Origin: Chloroflexota bacterium
GTDB lineage: Bacteria > Chloroflexota > UBA6077 > JACCZL01
Assembly (NCBI GenBank): GCA_020845495.1
Contig: JADLFM010000166.1
Coordinates: forward strand, 277,434-341,433
Direction of reading: 5' to 3'
DNA: 64,000 nucleotides
The stretch's first letter is position 1. Each line of letters opens with the position of its first letter. Made by a program: the position numbers and the translations under genes. Below are positions 63,885 through 64,000 of this stretch, in pieces. Under the pieces are notes generated by a model. It was not told the DNA's origin. It saw only the letters and a list, made by a program, of their open reading frames with translations, and searched no databases.

Positions 63885-64000
63885 TCAGACTTGTGGGGCG
63901 AGGAGTTGGCGGCAGGCGAGGAAGGGATTGACGCCCTGGGCGTGCCAGGTGCCGAAGAGGGTGGCGAGGGCGACCTTGGTGGCGGTGCCGTTGGGGGAGC
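63885..64000 (-). CDS. C-terminal end of a transposase-like protein (partial)
   Basis: The frame is open from the window edge to a TGA at 63885-63887 and encodes about 38 residues, SPNGTATKVALATLFGTWHAQGVNPFLACRQLLAP in composition. The pattern of an Ala/Leu helix followed by GVNPFLACRQLL resembles the C-termini of IS66- or related DDE transposases in GC-rich genomes. It differs from the remnant at 43172-43515. Too little is visible to name the family. The 270 bp between it and the ABC-F gene show no gene. Confidence 0.4.
   Translation of the reverse strand, partial: SPNGTATKVALATLFGTWHAQGVNPFLACRQLLAPQV

Overview
The window is one contiguous piece of a GC-rich bacterial chromosome, roughly two-thirds GC by eye. 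GTG starts are common, GGAGG-type ribosome binding sites are frequent, and neighbouring short operons often run in opposite directions. No rRNA, tRNA, CRISPR array or phage block is visible. Chloroflexota is an inference, not a proof. It rests on a CIRCE-controlled grpE-dnaK-groES-groEL block, an Os1348/NHLP-type small protein, a DUF6062-type protein, MurE without the DAP-type motif, GT39 enzymes and expanded dipeptide-type ABC importers with Amidohydrolase_2 proteins.

Layout. 0-3.1 kb: end of a secreted protein, then a 68-residue NHLP-like peptide gene directly followed by a PqqD-like/M50/double-cNMP membrane protein; this pair is the most suggestive possible peptide-processing unit. 3.2-5.9 kb: an orphan dehydrogenase E1-alpha overlapping a GT39 glycosyltransferase. 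6-12 kb: a secreted glycosidase-like lipoprotein, map, coaE, a C45-type acyltransferase and a PHP phosphoesterase. 11.8-19.4 kb: uvrC with a large insertion, murE, a degenerate J-domain membrane protein, thrB and lysC. 19.5-29 kb: small unknowns, a giant fused ABC exporter, a GIY-YIG nuclease-like protein, an Ig-like small protein, a mobile-type inverted repeat, a CysS-family ligase and a DUF6062 protein. 29-33.4 kb: a bifunctional PBP, psd and pssA (envelope synthesis). 33.5-38.8 kb: the chaperone cluster under one CIRCE element.

39-52 kb is the accessory, catabolic part. Two dipeptide/oligopeptide-type importers (binding protein plus two permeases, no ATPases) flank an IS66 transposase remnant. 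The second importer continues into two Amidohydrolase_2 paralogues, a Rieske protein and an Nramp transporter, which suggests uptake and degradation of an unidentified organic substrate with metal supply. After it lies a candidate stand-alone structured RNA of about 315 nt with its own promoter and terminator.

52.5-64 kb: a membrane-less Pro-rich unknown, signal peptidase I, a TatD-like hydrolase, a cNMP-domain protein with an HEPN-like R-x4-H motif, an M20 peptidase, a pair of sugar-type permeases without ATPase or binding protein, a DDAH/amidinotransferase-family enzyme, an ABC-F ATPase with a long basic tail, and the end of a transposase-like gene.

A genome-wide habit shows up across the window: exact tandem duplications of 10-17 bp, mostly in intergenic DNA and often touching a start or stop codon.
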